From assembly GCF_000282055.1 (NCBI RefSeq), contig NZ_AKJZ01000016.1, positions 124,001-188,000 on the forward strand: a stretch of 64,000 bases of DNA, read 5' to 3'. The position numbers were made by a program, and so were the translations under genes. The DNA is from Flavobacterium sp. CF136 (GTDB lineage Bacteria; Bacteroidota; Bacteroidia; Flavobacteriales; Flavobacteriaceae). The notes beneath the pieces were generated by a model that saw only the letters and a list, made by a program, of their open reading frames with translations, did not search any database and was not told where the DNA came from. Below are positions 10,780 through 19,007 of this stretch, one piece after another; within the stretch, counting starts at the first letter, position 1; each line of letters opens with the position of its first letter.

Positions 10780-11322
10780 TTAAACAAAAATATCAAGATA
10801 AGTAACTTCCTCAGAGATTGGGATAATTCCATGTTTTTGAAGAGCATTAAAGTAGAGACTGTCACCTGTTTTAAGGACATATTCGGTATCGCCTACCTGC
10901 ATTTTCATACTGCCTGAAACTACAAAAACAAATTCTTCCCCCTCATGAGAAACTTCATGTGGTATCACTTCTCCTTTTCTTGCTACAAATAAAAAAGGCT
11001 GCATTTTTTTTTCGTGGTAAACTGATGCATAAGGAAAAATATGATATCCTTTCTCCGTCTTTACAAGTTTCTTTTCTGCTTCTTCTAATGTCGTTACCAC
11101 TGCCCTATCCCAGCTGTCCTGCTCGAGCAACTGCGAAATATTAGTACCCAGGGTTTGGGCTATTTTAACTAATGTAGCTACAGAGGGGATTGTTTTATCG
11201 TTCTCAATTTTGGAAATCATGCTTTTTGAAAGACCGCATTTGTCCGCCACCTCCTGCAATGTACGGTTCTGTACACTACGAAGTATTCTAATACGTTCAC
11301 CAACACCAAGGCTGTTTGCCAT
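10780..11322 (-). CDS. XRE-family regulator with cupin sensor domain
   Basis: A 180-residue DNA-binding protein with an N-terminal Cro/C1-type HTH (about residues 8-62: GERIRILRS, LQEVADKCGLSKSMISKIEN) and a C-terminal cupin (about residues 105-180: HEVSHEGEEFVFVVSGSMKMQVGD). This architecture is widespread in regulators of small-metabolite catabolism. The ATG at 11322 is preferred; an in-frame GTG at 11355 would add 11 residues. It is divergent from the GH39/PQQ-dehydrogenase genes, and a palindrome (11508-11522) overlapping their promoter is a candidate operator. Confidence 0.88.
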   Translation of the reverse strand: MANSLGVGERIRILRSVQNRTLQEVADKCGLSKSMISKIENDKTIPSVATLVKIAQTLGTNISQLLEQDSWDRAVVTTLEEAEKKLVKTEKGYHIFPYASVYHEKKMQPFLFVARKGEVIPHEVSHEGEEFVFVVSGSMKMQVGDTEYVLKTGDSLYFNALQKHGIIPISEEVTYLDIFV

Positions 11323-11507
11323 ATTTGTTTTTAAATTATTTTCTTTATTTCCCACAATAGTGATTTCAATTGTTTAAATCTTAATTTGGTATACTTTTTA
11401 GCCAGCTTTTTGCAAAGATAATTTTCCATAAATAATATCCTTAACAAAATAACTCTATATAAAAATAAAAAAACACACATCAAATAGAATAATATATCAT
11501 TTTTTTA

Positions 11508-11522
11508 TTCAACTTTGTTGAA
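11508..11522. promoter_or_regulatory. Palindromic operator candidate over the GH39 promoter
   Basis: TTCAAC-TTT-GTTGAA is a perfect 6-bp inverted repeat with a 3-bp spacer. It overlaps a -7-like element CAACTTTG (11510-11517) that is 46 nt upstream of the GH39 start codon. The neighbouring divergent XRE-cupin regulator is the natural candidate to bind it; a looser copy, TTTCAATTGTTTAAA, lies near that regulator's own start (about 11363-11378). Confidence 0.5.
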
Positions 11523-11563
11523 CAAAAGTAAACATAATATACAAACCAACAAATAATTTCGAT

Positions 11564-13255
11564 ATGCGTCAGCGATTACAACATTATCTTCTTCCTTTTG
11601 TTTGCCTGAGCTTTTTTTGTGTTCAGGGGCAGGATACTCAAAAAAAAACAGCAATTACAGTAGACTTAAAAAAAGAAATTGCACCTATGAAGCCAGTCTG
11701 GGCATGGTTTGGATATGATGAACCAAATTATACCTACATGAAAGATGGCAAAAAATTACTAACGGAAATTGCTGCGCTCAGTCCGGTACCGGTTTATGTG
11801 CGTACACATAGTCTGCTGGTTTCAGGCGACGGTACGGCGGCACTCAAATGGGGATCCACCAATGCTTATACAGAAGATGCTAATGGCAATCCGGTTTATA
11901 ACTGGAGAATTGTCGACAGTATTTTCGATACCTATGTATCACGTGGCATGAAACCACTGGCGCAAATAGGTTTTATGCCCGAGGCATTATCTTCCCATCC
12001 TGTTCCTTATAGACATCACTGGAAACCCGGAGATCGTTATTCAGATATCATTACTGGATGGGCTTATCCTCCAAAAGATTATAACAAGTGGCGAAATTTG
12101 GTTTATGAATGGGTAAAGCATTCAGTAGAACGTTATGGAAAAAAAGAAGTAGAAAGCTGGTATTGGGAAGTATGGAACGAACCTAACGGAGATTATTGGA
12201 AAGGAAGCCGTGAAGAGTTTTTTAAATTATATGATTATGCTGCCGATGGACTTAAAAGCGCCCTTCCCACAGCAAAAATTGGCGGACCTAACATCGCAGG
12301 TACCAGAAGCAAAAACGCCCAGGATTGGGTCAATGATTTTATTAAACACTGCATATCAGGTACCAATTATGCAAATGGCAGGCAAGGTTCTCCTCTTGAA
12401 GCAATACTCTTTCATGCGAAAGGATCACCAAAAACAGTAGATGGAATGGTTCGAATGAACATGGAACCGCAACTAAATGATATAAAAACCGGATTTCAAA
12501 TAACGACCTCCTATCCGGAAACTAAAAACCTTCCAGTAATTATCGGAGAGTCTGATCCTGAAGGATGTGCCGCATGTGGTATGGCAACCAATCCTGAAAA
12601 TGCGTATCGTAACGGCACCTTATATTCCAGCTATACTGCCGCTTCTTTTGCCCGCAAATATTTATTGGCAGACCAGACAAAGGCCAACTTTCTTGGTGCA
12701 GTTTCATGGTCGTTTGAATTTGAAAATCAGCCTTGGTTCTATGGCTATAGAGATTTATCCACTAATGGCGTTGATAAACCGGTACTGAATGTTTTCAGGA
12801 TGTTCGGAATGATGACAGGCAAAAGGGTTTCGGCAGAAAGTAACCGAATGTACCCACTGGAAGAAGTCCTAAAATCAAGTGTGCGTGGCGAACTTTCTGA
12901 TATTGGGACATTAGCAACAAAAGATAAAAAATCTGCTGCAGTAATGGTTTGGAACTACCATGATGATAATATACAAGGATTAGCTGAGAACGTCATAGTT
13001 ACAATTGATAATGTTCCTGCAAAAAAAGCAATCCTCAGCATATATCTTATCGATGATACGAACAGTAATTCTTATGAGGTATGGAAAAAAATGGGTTCAC
13101 CACAAAATCCTACGGAACTACAAATCAAAACTCTTGAAAGTGCCGGACAATTAAAATGTGTATCAACCGAAAAAACCAAAATAAAATCAGGTCAGATTAC
13201 TCTAAATTTAAAATTAACAAGACAGGCAGTTGCGTTGGCAAAAATTACCTGGTAA
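11564..13255 (+). CDS. Glycoside hydrolase family 39-like, probable beta-xylosidase
   Basis: A secreted 563-residue clan GH-A glycosidase with signal peptide MRQRLQHYLLPFVCLSFFCVQGQ. The barrel shows the acid/base glutamate E206 in VWNEPNGDYW and the probable nucleophile E329 in VIIGESDPEGC. Family members are mainly xylan 1,4-beta-xylosidases, with alpha-L-iduronidases as the other known activity. The C-terminal about 130 residues form the beta-sandwich usual in GH39. It is followed after 17 nt by a PQQ-type sugar dehydrogenase and is divergent from an XRE-cupin regulator. Given the xylan genes in the same window, xylobiose or a related disaccharide is the likely substrate (inference). Confidence 0.82.
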   Translation: MRQRLQHYLLPFVCLSFFCVQGQDTQKKTAITVDLKKEIAPMKPVWAWFGYDEPNYTYMKDGKKLLTEIAALSPVPVYVRTHSLLVSGDGTAALKWGSTNAYTEDANGNPVYNWRIVDSIFDTYVSRGMKPLAQIGFMPEALSSHPVPYRHHWKPGDRYSDIITGWAYPPKDYNKWRNLVYEWVKHSVERYGKKEVESWYWEVWNEPNGDYWKGSREEFFKLYDYAADGLKSALPTAKIGGPNIAGTRSKNAQDWVNDFIKHCISGTNYANGRQGSPLEAILFHAKGSPKTVDGMVRMNMEPQLNDIKTGFQITTSYPETKNLPVIIGESDPEGCAACGMATNPENAYRNGTLYSSYTAASFARKYLLADQTKANFLGAVSWSFEFENQPWFYGYRDLSTNGVDKPVLNVFRMFGMMTGKRVSAESNRMYPLEEVLKSSVRGELSDIGTLATKDKKSAAVMVWNYHDDNIQGLAENVIVTIDNVPAKKAILSIYLIDDTNSNSYEVWKKMGSPQNPTELQIKTLESAGQLKCVSTEKTKIKSGQITLNLKLTRQAVALAKITW

Positions 13256-13272
13256 TCAACAATAAAAATCTA

Positions 13273-14565
13273 ATGATAGTAAATAAATACATTTCTAAAT
13301 CCCTGAAATTCTCCCTTGCCCTATTGAGTACCGCAGGCAGTTTGCAGGCGCAAAACAAAGAAAACGTAACATTACCAGAGCCATATGCTACAAAATCAGT
13401 TCAAAATTTCTGTAAAGTAGTTGGCTGGAAAGAGGGTGAATTGCCAATTGCCCCTAAAGGATTTACAGTAAGCAAATTTGCAGGTGAACTCGAAAATCCC
13501 CGTTGGCTTTATGTTGCTCCAAATGGTGATGTATTTGTAGCTGAGGCAGGTACGAGAATCCCAAAGAAAAAAAGAGAAGACGAGAAGGATGAGTTTTTTA
13601 AATCCAAATCCCAGAATTTTGGCAGTGCTAACCGAATTACGCTTTTTAGGGATAAAAATAAAGATGGTGTTTATGAAAGTAAATATTCCTATCTGAACAA
13701 TTTAAATCAACCTTTCGGGATGCTGGTATTGGACGGTTTTTTCTATGTTGCCAATACAGATGAGCTTCTAAGATTCCCCTATCAGGAAAAAGACACTATT
13801 AATTCCGGCACCGGGCAAAAAATACTCGATCTTCCTGCCGGAGGTTACAATAACCACTGGACAAGAAATATAATTACGAATCCCGAAAGAACCAAAATTT
13901 ACATCACGGTTGGCTCGGCAAGTAATGTGGCTGAACAGGGAATTGAAACAGAATTTAAACGTGCCAATATACTTGAAATTAACCCTGACGGCAGCGGTGA
14001 GCGTATTTATGCAAGCGGACTTCGTAATCCCAATGGAATAGACTGGGTTCCGGGAACCAAAACATTATGGACAGCCGTGAACGAACGTGATGATTTAGGA
14101 GACGAACTTGTACCTGATTATGTTACCAGTGTTAAAGATGGTGGATTTTATGGATGGCCGTATTCCTACTTTGGTCAGCATGAAGATCCGAGACACAAAG
14201 GGGAACGCCCGGATCTTGTTGCAAAAGCCATAGTACCTGATATCGCACTAGGGCCACATACCGCATCATTAGGTCTGACATTTTACAATAAGAAGACGTT
14301 TCCTAAAAAATATCGCAATGGCATGTTTGTTGGCCAGCATGGATCATGGAATCGAGCTGAATTATCTGGCTATAAAGTGGTATTTATTCCTTTTAGAAAA
14401 GGTAAACCTTCGGGACCTCCTGAAGATTTTTTAACCGGTTTTATTGTCGATGCTTCAAAAAGCCTGGTTCATGGCCGTCCGGTAGATGTAGCGGTATTAC
14501 CAGACGGTTCGATACTTGTTTCTGATGATTCTGCTAAAACAATCTTTCAGATAAAAGCACAATAA
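13273..14565 (+). CDS. PQQ-dependent sugar (sorbosone-type) dehydrogenase
   Basis: A periplasmic six-bladed beta-propeller oxidoreductase of 430 residues. The start at 13273 (MIVNKYISKSLKFSLALLS) gives a signal peptide ending in SLQAQ; longer frames reaching back into the GH39 gene are not real. Typical motifs are WLYVAPNGDVFVAEAGTR, NHWTRNIITNP, GLRNPNGIDWVPGTKTLW, DGGFYGWPYSYFG and GMFVGQHGSWNR. The family oxidises aldoses or sorbosone with PQQ and passes electrons to the respiratory chain. Its 17-nt spacing from GH39 suggests that the sugar released by that enzyme is oxidised outside the cytoplasm. I see no PQQ biosynthesis genes in the window. Confidence 0.88.
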   Translation: MIVNKYISKSLKFSLALLSTAGSLQAQNKENVTLPEPYATKSVQNFCKVVGWKEGELPIAPKGFTVSKFAGELENPRWLYVAPNGDVFVAEAGTRIPKKKREDEKDEFFKSKSQNFGSANRITLFRDKNKDGVYESKYSYLNNLNQPFGMLVLDGFFYVANTDELLRFPYQEKDTINSGTGQKILDLPAGGYNNHWTRNIITNPERTKIYITVGSASNVAEQGIETEFKRANILEINPDGSGERIYASGLRNPNGIDWVPGTKTLWTAVNERDDLGDELVPDYVTSVKDGGFYGWPYSYFGQHEDPRHKGERPDLVAKAIVPDIALGPHTASLGLTFYNKKTFPKKYRNGMFVGQHGSWNRAELSGYKVVFIPFRKGKPSGPPEDFLTGFIVDASKSLVHGRPVDVAVLPDGSILVSDDSAKTIFQIKAQ

Positions 14566-14688
14566 AAGATTAATTTATAGTTTCTTAATATTGCTATTAC
14601 GAACAGGGGCTCAGGGGAATCAGAAAATGTATTTTTTAACCTGAGTTCTTGTTTAATCCGCTGTAATCTAAGAACTTTGTAAAAAAAC

Positions 14689-15141
14689 ATGAAACCATTA
14701 ATTGTACTTCTGAGCATTTTTGCTTTTTGTCTTCTGACCACAAAAACACTATATGGCAATTATGAATTTGCTTTGTCAGGGAGAATTGCAATGTCAGTTA
14801 TGCTGCTTTTTACCGCCACAGCGCATTTTGTTTTTAATAAAGGTATGGCCATGATGTTGCCTTCTTTTATTCCATACAAAATACAGATTGTTTACCTGAC
14901 TGGTATTATTGAGATCATTGGGGCTCTGGGACTCTTTTTTCCAGATATCAGAATTTTGACAGGCTGGCTGCTAATTGTATTTTTCATCCTTATTGTTCCT
15001 GCTAATATTTATGCTGCCGTTCATCATATCGATTATCAAAAAGAGAATTCTGATGGAAACGGCCTGCCCTATTTGTGGTTTAGAATACCGTTGCAGATTT
15101 TATTTATATTATGGGTATATTTTTCAGCTGTTAAGTACTGA
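14689..15141 (+). CDS. DoxX-like integral membrane protein
   Basis: A 150-residue inner-membrane protein with four hydrophobic segments (about residues 1-20, 30-50, 62-82 and 88-108, plus a last one at 130-148). The segment RIAMSVMLLFTATAHF followed by PYKIQIVYLTGIIEIIGALGLFFP is the DoxX/DUF417-like signature; such proteins are linked to redox or quinone-related membrane steps. It starts 123 nt after the PQQ sugar dehydrogenase, so joint transcription is possible but not shown. Confidence 0.75.
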   Translation: MKPLIVLLSIFAFCLLTTKTLYGNYEFALSGRIAMSVMLLFTATAHFVFNKGMAMMLPSFIPYKIQIVYLTGIIEIIGALGLFFPDIRILTGWLLIVFFILIVPANIYAAVHHIDYQKENSDGNGLPYLWFRIPLQILFILWVYFSAVKY

Positions 15142-15158
15142 ATGGATAAAATAAAACC

Positions 15159-15190
15159 TGTCAGGCTGAGCGAAGCCGAACGGACTCGGA
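15159..15190. repeat. Intergenic repeat, CTGAGCGAAGCCGAA family
   Basis: TGTCAGGCTGAG is followed directly by CGAAGCCGAA. The same unit recurs at 39936-40054 (twice, in opposite orientations) and in variant form at 52457-52474 (TGAGCGGAGTCGAAG on the minus strand). It is a short palindromic intergenic repeat of the kind scattered in Flavobacteriaceae genomes, here between the DoxX-like gene and the amidase-like gene. Confidence 0.7.
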
Positions 15191-15380
15191 TGATAATGAT
15201 TACTCATTAAAATAGGAACATTTTTTTGAACTAAATTAATCGTAATATTTTATAATTTGTCTTTTTCCGGAATTCTTCGGAAAATTTAAAATCCTTACAT
15301 TTACGCCCTGGTTGACAAAATTACGTTGTGCGAATAGTCATTCCTATAGCGTTATGCCAATTAATTTTTAAGTAGTCAAG

Positions 15381-16118
15381 ATGGAAAAACATACTGTATC
15401 AGCAGCATCGTTAGCTCAGGGTGATAATCCGGTACCAAATAGCAAAATAAAGAAAGCCGATTTATTACCTAATTCCGAATCCCGCTTAGATTCTATGGAA
15501 ATGAAGGAAAAACCTATCGGGGACCCTACTATTCCGTTTAGGGATTTGACGGATACTGCCAGTAAAAAAGAAAGTATTGGCCGACTCATTAATAAACTGG
15601 ATGTTGCTGCCAATGTCAGGTATCAAAAAACTGTAGAAGATACTTACTGTAATGTGTATTCTTATGATTATTGTTATTTCTGTAAAGTGTATCTCCCAAC
15701 GGTTTGGTGGACGGATGAAGCTCTGGAAAAAATAGTACAAGGACAGGAAGTAGAAGCTGTTTTTGAGCAAACTGTTGATCGTATTTACTCCAGTGCCATA
15801 CACGATTGGTTTTTAGAATGGGGAGCTAGTTTTGGCTGGGAAAGAATGCATACTGTTGATGAAATTCAAAATAAGGTAAATGCCAATGGCGGTATTGGAA
15901 TAATTTGTGCCAAAAGAAAAATCAAAGGGCTCTCAGGACATATTGTTCCTGTTGTTCCCGAAACAGATTTGCATAAAGCGTATCGGGAGAATGGCGTAGT
16001 TGTATATCCACTGCAATCACAAGCGGGAAAATTGAATTATAATTACTTTTCGGAAGTTAGAAAAGATTGGTGGAATGATGACTTATATTCCTCTTATGTC
16101 TTTTATTACCATGAATAA
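15381..16118 (+). CDS. Papain-like (CHAP/NlpC-type) amidase candidate
   Basis: A 245-residue protein without a signal peptide. The N-terminal about 80 residues are polar and probably disordered. From about residue 85 it looks like a circularly compact papain-like amidase: the likely nucleophile is Cys in DTYCNVYSYDY, followed by VYLPTVWWTDEAL, and the likely catalytic His is in LSGHIVPVVPE after a NGGIGIICAKR strand. This Cys...His order matches phage-type and effector-type peptidoglycan amidases, but the family assignment is from motif memory only. It is monocistronic, flanked by a palindromic repeat upstream and a 435-bp gene-free stretch downstream. Lack of a signal would fit export by a non-Sec route (type VI effector) or cytoplasmic action. 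Confidence 0.5.
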   Translation: MEKHTVSAASLAQGDNPVPNSKIKKADLLPNSESRLDSMEMKEKPIGDPTIPFRDLTDTASKKESIGRLINKLDVAANVRYQKTVEDTYCNVYSYDYCYFCKVYLPTVWWTDEALEKIVQGQEVEAVFEQTVDRIYSSAIHDWFLEWGASFGWERMHTVDEIQNKVNANGGIGIICAKRKIKGLSGHIVPVVPETDLHKAYRENGVVVYPLQSQAGKLNYNYFSEVRKDWWNDDLYSSYVFYYHE

Positions 16119-16553
16119 AAAAGCAATTAATCTTTATTGTCCAGACATTTAAAAACATTTGTTGATTATCAGTGTGTTAACTACTTGGAAATGACACAAT
16201 AAAGTACTATTTTTGCAACTTAGAAAAAACAAGAATAGCAGAAATTGTAATTTGACTGTTCATCTGCTTAAATTATTGATATAAAAGTGATTAGTGACAA
16301 TAGTTTTATAACCCATATAAAATTTACTTTTCACCATATTTCAGTCGATACAAAGTATAAAATTTCTGAGAATAAATATAATTTCCTATAATTTTAAAAG
16401 TAAAATAAAACTTTTTAATGGATGATGTAACAATTATGCTTAATCCGTTAAAAGTTTTTTGGCTCTGATCTTTAACAGATTAGATTCGTGTTTCCGAATA
16501 AAAAATAAAGACTTTAAATAATTAATTAACCATAAAAAAGAAAATTAGTATAA
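16119..16553. other. Gene-free stretch with a hairpin
   Basis: This 435-bp AT-rich stretch lies between the amidase-like and amidoligase-like genes. It contains the long hairpin at 16407-16460 and no reading frame or RNA gene that I can support. Confidence 0.5.
16407..16460 (+). terminator. Long hairpin with U-run upstream of the amidoligase-like gene
   Basis: The arm AAAACTTTTTAATGGAT (16407-16423) pairs with ATCCGTTAAAAGTTTT (16443-16458) with one bulge and one wobble; a T-run follows (TTTTTT to 16460). It looks like an intrinsic terminator 290 nt after the preceding gene and 94 nt before the next, so it may end a leader transcript (attenuator) or an unrecognised small RNA. Confidence 0.5.
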
Positions 16554-18095
16554 ATGAAAGACAATCAGATAAAAAAATATTATTGGGGAATTGGATTAGA
16601 AAACGAAACCTACATGCAATTTGAAGAATCCCTAATAGTTTCTGGTGAATTTATACAAGAAAAAATTGGTTTTGAAAAATACAGTATTGACTATAGAAAA
16701 TGCTATAAGCCAGAAAGCCTTGCTCCTATTTTGAAAAAAGCTTTTGGTTTGAATGAAAACTATAAAGTGAGCCGAATGATGAACAGTCATTCGCTTGAAA
16801 AACTGGATGTTAACTATCAGCACAAAACATTATCACCAATAAAACCATTAGTTGATACCGAAAATGGTGAAGTGATCGCAGAACCACTTGAAAATCCAGA
16901 ATACCTTGGAAAATCAATCATGGAAATTTTCCTTGAGGATCAGCCTTACAATATTCAAAGTATGATTACCCAAAGAAACAAAACAATGGGTTCTGTACAT
17001 TTTGATGGTGATTCTATTGAATTTGTAACCAAATATTTTGAAAACCGAACGATAGCCGATTCCTGCAAAGAGCTAAAAGCTACTAAAAAGTTATTCCTCG
17101 ATAAAATCAATGAATCTTCCGTGCTAAATGGAAAATTAAACTTTCCGGATTACAACAATGGGCTAAATATGTTCATGACCAATCAGGAAAACCTCGTTTT
17201 GTTTAATAACGGAACGTACCATTTTCATATTACTTTGCCATCATTAACGGAAGACAGCAGGATTGTAGATTACAATGATTTTGAAAAAACACACGCCAAC
17301 GCCATTTATTTACTGCAATGGTTTGAACCTTTTTTTATAGCAACTCTTGGAAGTCCTGACATTATGGGCGTGATAAGTGATAAATACAGTCTGGACAAAA
17401 AATTTACTTTGGGTTCTATGAGAAATGCTATGTCACGTTACATAGGTGTAGGAACTTATAACAAAGCAATGCCAAAAGGTAAAATTCTAACCTATAACGT
17501 AGATGATTTTAGAAAACTGCTAAAATTTGAAAAAGACGAAAATATTTGGTGGCGAGACCAGATTGAAGCAGACATGGAATATGAAATGCTTTCGGAAGTG
17601 GGTCTGGATTTTAATCAGGAAAAAATGTACCAAAGCGGTTTTGAATTCAGAAGCTTTGACGAGTTTCCGGCAGAGTACTTAAATGATGTTCTTTTTTCTA
17701 TTATTCTAATTTGTGAGCATTCTTTAAACCTTCCCGATGTTCAATGGGGACATGACAGTGCGGCCTGGAATAATTTAGTTTTTAAAACTTTAAAAATGGG
17801 TTATTTAGCTGAAATCAATGAAGCTGAAAAGAATGAAGTTTTGGATTTACTGCAATTATTAAATCCGTCAGAAGATAATTATATTACACTAAAATCCGAA
17901 TTTGAAGCCATCGTAATGCTGGACGAATTTTTCTTTAAAATTCTCGCTGTCTTGCATGATAAATACAAAGACAACAATATTTGTTTAGATTCGATGTATG
18001 GGCAAAAAACAAGTTTTCCTCCAAAATGGGATAACTTTAATAAGTACCAAACAGAGAGACATTTGCAGCAAATAGGTGCTTTCTGTGAGAATTAA
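16554..18095 (+). CDS. Amidoligase-like protein (glutamate-cysteine ligase / COOH-NH2 ligase fold)
   Basis: A 513-residue cytoplasmic protein without signal or membrane segments. Its motifs resemble the COOH-NH2 ligase (amidoligase) branch of the glutamine synthetase/GCS fold: YYWGIGLENETYM at residues 9-21 (first metal-binding Glu strand), GDSIEFVTKYFENRTIADSC near 155-175, the His pair in NGTYHFHITLP near 223-233, an Arg in MSRYIGVG, and SGFEFRSFDEFP in the C-terminal half. Such enzymes form amide bonds between a carboxylate and an amine using ATP. I know no characterised close relative. It is preceded by a terminator-like hairpin and followed after 114 nt by a small secreted protein; an amidase-like gene lies upstream. 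Substrate is unknown. Confidence 0.55.
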   Translation: MKDNQIKKYYWGIGLENETYMQFEESLIVSGEFIQEKIGFEKYSIDYRKCYKPESLAPILKKAFGLNENYKVSRMMNSHSLEKLDVNYQHKTLSPIKPLVDTENGEVIAEPLENPEYLGKSIMEIFLEDQPYNIQSMITQRNKTMGSVHFDGDSIEFVTKYFENRTIADSCKELKATKKLFLDKINESSVLNGKLNFPDYNNGLNMFMTNQENLVLFNNGTYHFHITLPSLTEDSRIVDYNDFEKTHANAIYLLQWFEPFFIATLGSPDIMGVISDKYSLDKKFTLGSMRNAMSRYIGVGTYNKAMPKGKILTYNVDDFRKLLKFEKDENIWWRDQIEADMEYEMLSEVGLDFNQEKMYQSGFEFRSFDEFPAEYLNDVLFSIILICEHSLNLPDVQWGHDSAAWNNLVFKTLKMGYLAEINEAEKNEVLDLLQLLNPSEDNYITLKSEFEAIVMLDEFFFKILAVLHDKYKDNNICLDSMYGQKTSFPPKWDNFNKYQTERHLQQIGAFCEN

Positions 18096-18209
18096 AAGTT
18101 CCTGAAACAGATTTACTTAAATAAAATAATTCTTTTCAAATGCAATAAACATCTATAACTAAATGTTATATAAAGAAATGTTATGTGTTTTAATTATTGA
18201 TTAAGAGTT

Positions 18210-18809
18210 ATGAAAAGTATATTGTTTTTAATGATTATAGTTGGTGTTTATATACAAGGCTATGCTCAGCAGGAATTAAACAAAAAAGAATATAGATCGA
18301 TTCCAACTAAAGATCAGAAAATTGACGAGATGATTCCTCCAAAAGAAATTACTCCTAAAACTGATCCTCCAGCTGATGTTAAAAAGCAGGATTCTTTGAT
18401 TATAAATCCTGAAGGGCTTTTTAAGGATACTAATCTGTATAAAAGAGAGTCCAATACTGAGGGAATTTATTATAGAAGGAATCAATATTTAGGAGGCTTT
18501 AGAACGAAAACATTTGTTTCTACAATTCGCTATCGTGATGCAGCTTTTATAGATGGCGATAAAATAAAAGTATATTTAAATGATAAGGTAATTAAACCGG
18601 AAGTTAGTTTGGATGGAGAATTTCAGGGATTCAAAATAAATTTAATAAAAGGTATTAATAAAATTGATTTTGAAGCTCTGAACGAGGGTTTTGCATCGCC
18701 TAATACTGCCGAATTCCAGGTTTATGACGCTAATGGAACTGTTATAGAAGCAAGCCAATGGAATGTTGGCACTGGCTATAAGGCGACAATTATATTATAC
18801 AAGGAATAA
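18210..18809 (+). CDS. Hypothetical secreted protein
   Basis: A 199-residue protein with signal peptide MKSILFLMIIVGVYIQGYAQQ, a charged Lys/Pro-rich stretch (residues 25-65) and a beta-rich C-terminal domain (about 75-199: FVSTIRYRDAAFIDGDKIKVYLNDKVI, then FKINLIKGINKIDFEALNEG) that resembles a small immunoglobulin-like fold. It lies 114 nt after the amidoligase-like gene, and a strong terminator closes the pair. Function is unknown. Confidence 0.65.
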   Translation: MKSILFLMIIVGVYIQGYAQQELNKKEYRSIPTKDQKIDEMIPPKEITPKTDPPADVKKQDSLIINPEGLFKDTNLYKRESNTEGIYYRRNQYLGGFRTKTFVSTIRYRDAAFIDGDKIKVYLNDKVIKPEVSLDGEFQGFKINLIKGINKIDFEALNEGFASPNTAEFQVYDANGTVIEASQWNVGTGYKATIILYKE

Positions 18810-18848
18810 TAAAATAAGGCAATCCTTTAAAAATACAAGTATAAAAAA

Positions 18849-18880
18849 GCAAAAAGAGGTTTTAACGCCTCTTTTTGCTT
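18849..18880 (+). terminator. Rho-independent terminator
   Basis: A perfect 11-bp stem GCAAAAAGAGG / CCTCTTTTTGC with an 8-nt loop, 39 nt after the secreted-protein stop codon. A-tracts on the other side mean it could act in both directions. Confidence 0.85.
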
Positions 18881-19007
18881 TAGTTATGAATTGATGCAAT
18901 CAAACCTAAACTTTTCTTAGTCTTTTGTTAAGTTACAATTTTATAAACTTACACCTTGTTTTCCCATGATTAAAATTCATTATATTTATGTTCTTTAATG
19001 AAAAAAT

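Noticed and set aside
13156..13272. Longer N-terminus for the PQQ sugar dehydrogenase
   Set aside because: It overlaps the GH39 gene and lacks a signal peptide, whereas the start at 13273 gives a proper one.
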